Source: Henricia sp. BOLD:AAB3569
Taxonomy: Eukaryota > Echinodermata > Asteroidea > Spinulosida > Echinasteridae
Direction: 5' to 3'
Assembly (NCBI GenBank): GCA_037783545.1
Contig: JBBELK010000808.1
Location: forward strand, 186,001 to 250,000
DNA length: 64,000 nt
The notes beneath the pieces are model-generated. The model searched no databases. It was not told the origin of the DNA and worked only from the letters and a program-made list of their open reading frames with translations. Positions 63,634-64,000 of this stretch are shown one piece after another (position 1 is the first letter of the stretch; each line of letters opens with the position of its first letter). The position numbers were made by a program, and so were the translations under genes.

Positions 63634-64000
63634 GGGAAACCGATTTAACATTTTTTTTTTTTCAATCGAAAATGACATTAAAATGAATTTGTTTTTAATG
63701 CTGAAAGGCCTAATAGGCCTACATCTTTTGCACATGAAACCTTTTTACACAAATTCTAGGAACAACAGTAGTACATAACTAGAAATGTGTTCGTTGAAAA
63801 CGAACACATGGCTGTTCCCCTCCTTTTTATAAACATATGTGGTGTTCGGGATGACCTTTGTTAGTGATTGTATATGAAGAAATCACGATCGTATGTCAAA
63901 CGGTTGAGTTTTTATCGATTTTTAAATATTGAATATTATTACATGCCCCTTTAATCTGACATGTAGGGAAGGTCAAAGGTGTTGCTATATGTTTGGATAC
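63634..64000. other. Unassigned DNA at window end
   Basis: GTGTTCGTTGAAAACGAACAC at 63787 is a short hairpin. Nothing else seen. Confidence 0.45.

Noticed and set aside
63313-63735. 140-codon minus-strand frame as the missing N-terminal exon
   Set aside because: It spans a TIR element end and has no SLC37 motif or membrane helix pattern.

Overview
The window looks like nuclear DNA of a marine invertebrate deuterostome, probably an echinoderm or a close relative. This is inferred from the vertebrate-like exon structure of the one real gene, the mix of Tc1/mariner, RTE, L2-like and tRNA-SINE elements, and the many foldback/TIR elements; I cannot name the species. There is no bacterial-style operon, CRISPR array or phage. 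Most of the sequence is transposon debris.

The one clear host gene is on the minus strand from about 60.39 kb to 37.64 kb. Twelve exons with GT/AG borders and consistent phases join without a break to give about 419 residues and a stop. The product is a sugar-phosphate/phosphate-type MFS transporter of the SLC37 family, closest to SLC37A3. The first exon or exons (roughly 70-80 residues) are not recognised and probably lie beyond 64 kb. A possible poly(A) signal lies 48 bases past the stop. The introns hold many repeats: three copies of a roughly 570-bp TIR element (one just outside the gene), foldbacks, SINEs and a dead non-LTR retrotransposon.

Layout. 0-1 kb: broken Tc1 transposase. 1.8-7.5 kb: tandem and inverted repeats, a tRNA-like sequence and repeated CRE-type octamers. 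8-13 kb: MITEs and one copy of a roughly 950-bp dispersed element. 13-19 kb: a doubtful exon, a small ORF fragment, a 21-bp-type minisatellite, a foldback and a deleted IS630/Tc1 transposase. 19.3-26.3 kb: a 7-kb inverted-repeat unit whose arms run into a minisatellite (11/22-bp period, AACTGG core). It was later invaded by a near full-length RTE retrotransposon with an 11-bp target duplication, a 5'-truncated L2-like LINE and a SINE. 27.1-29.7 kb: a 2.5-kb TIR element with long perfect palindromes, containing a second 647-bp TIR element. 30-34 kb: a large palindrome built from Tc1-like transposase copies, with an 870-bp element (9-bp target duplication) and an 823-bp internally deleted Tc1-like element inside. 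34.2-36.1 kb: a SINE split by a 1.6-kb TIR element. 37.6-60.4 kb: the SLC37A3-like gene. 60.4-64 kb: upstream DNA with further foldbacks and MITEs.

No novel multi-gene system was found. The most unusual structures are the minisatellite-armed inverted-repeat unit, the palindrome cluster at 27.2 kb and the head-to-head Tc1 palindrome.
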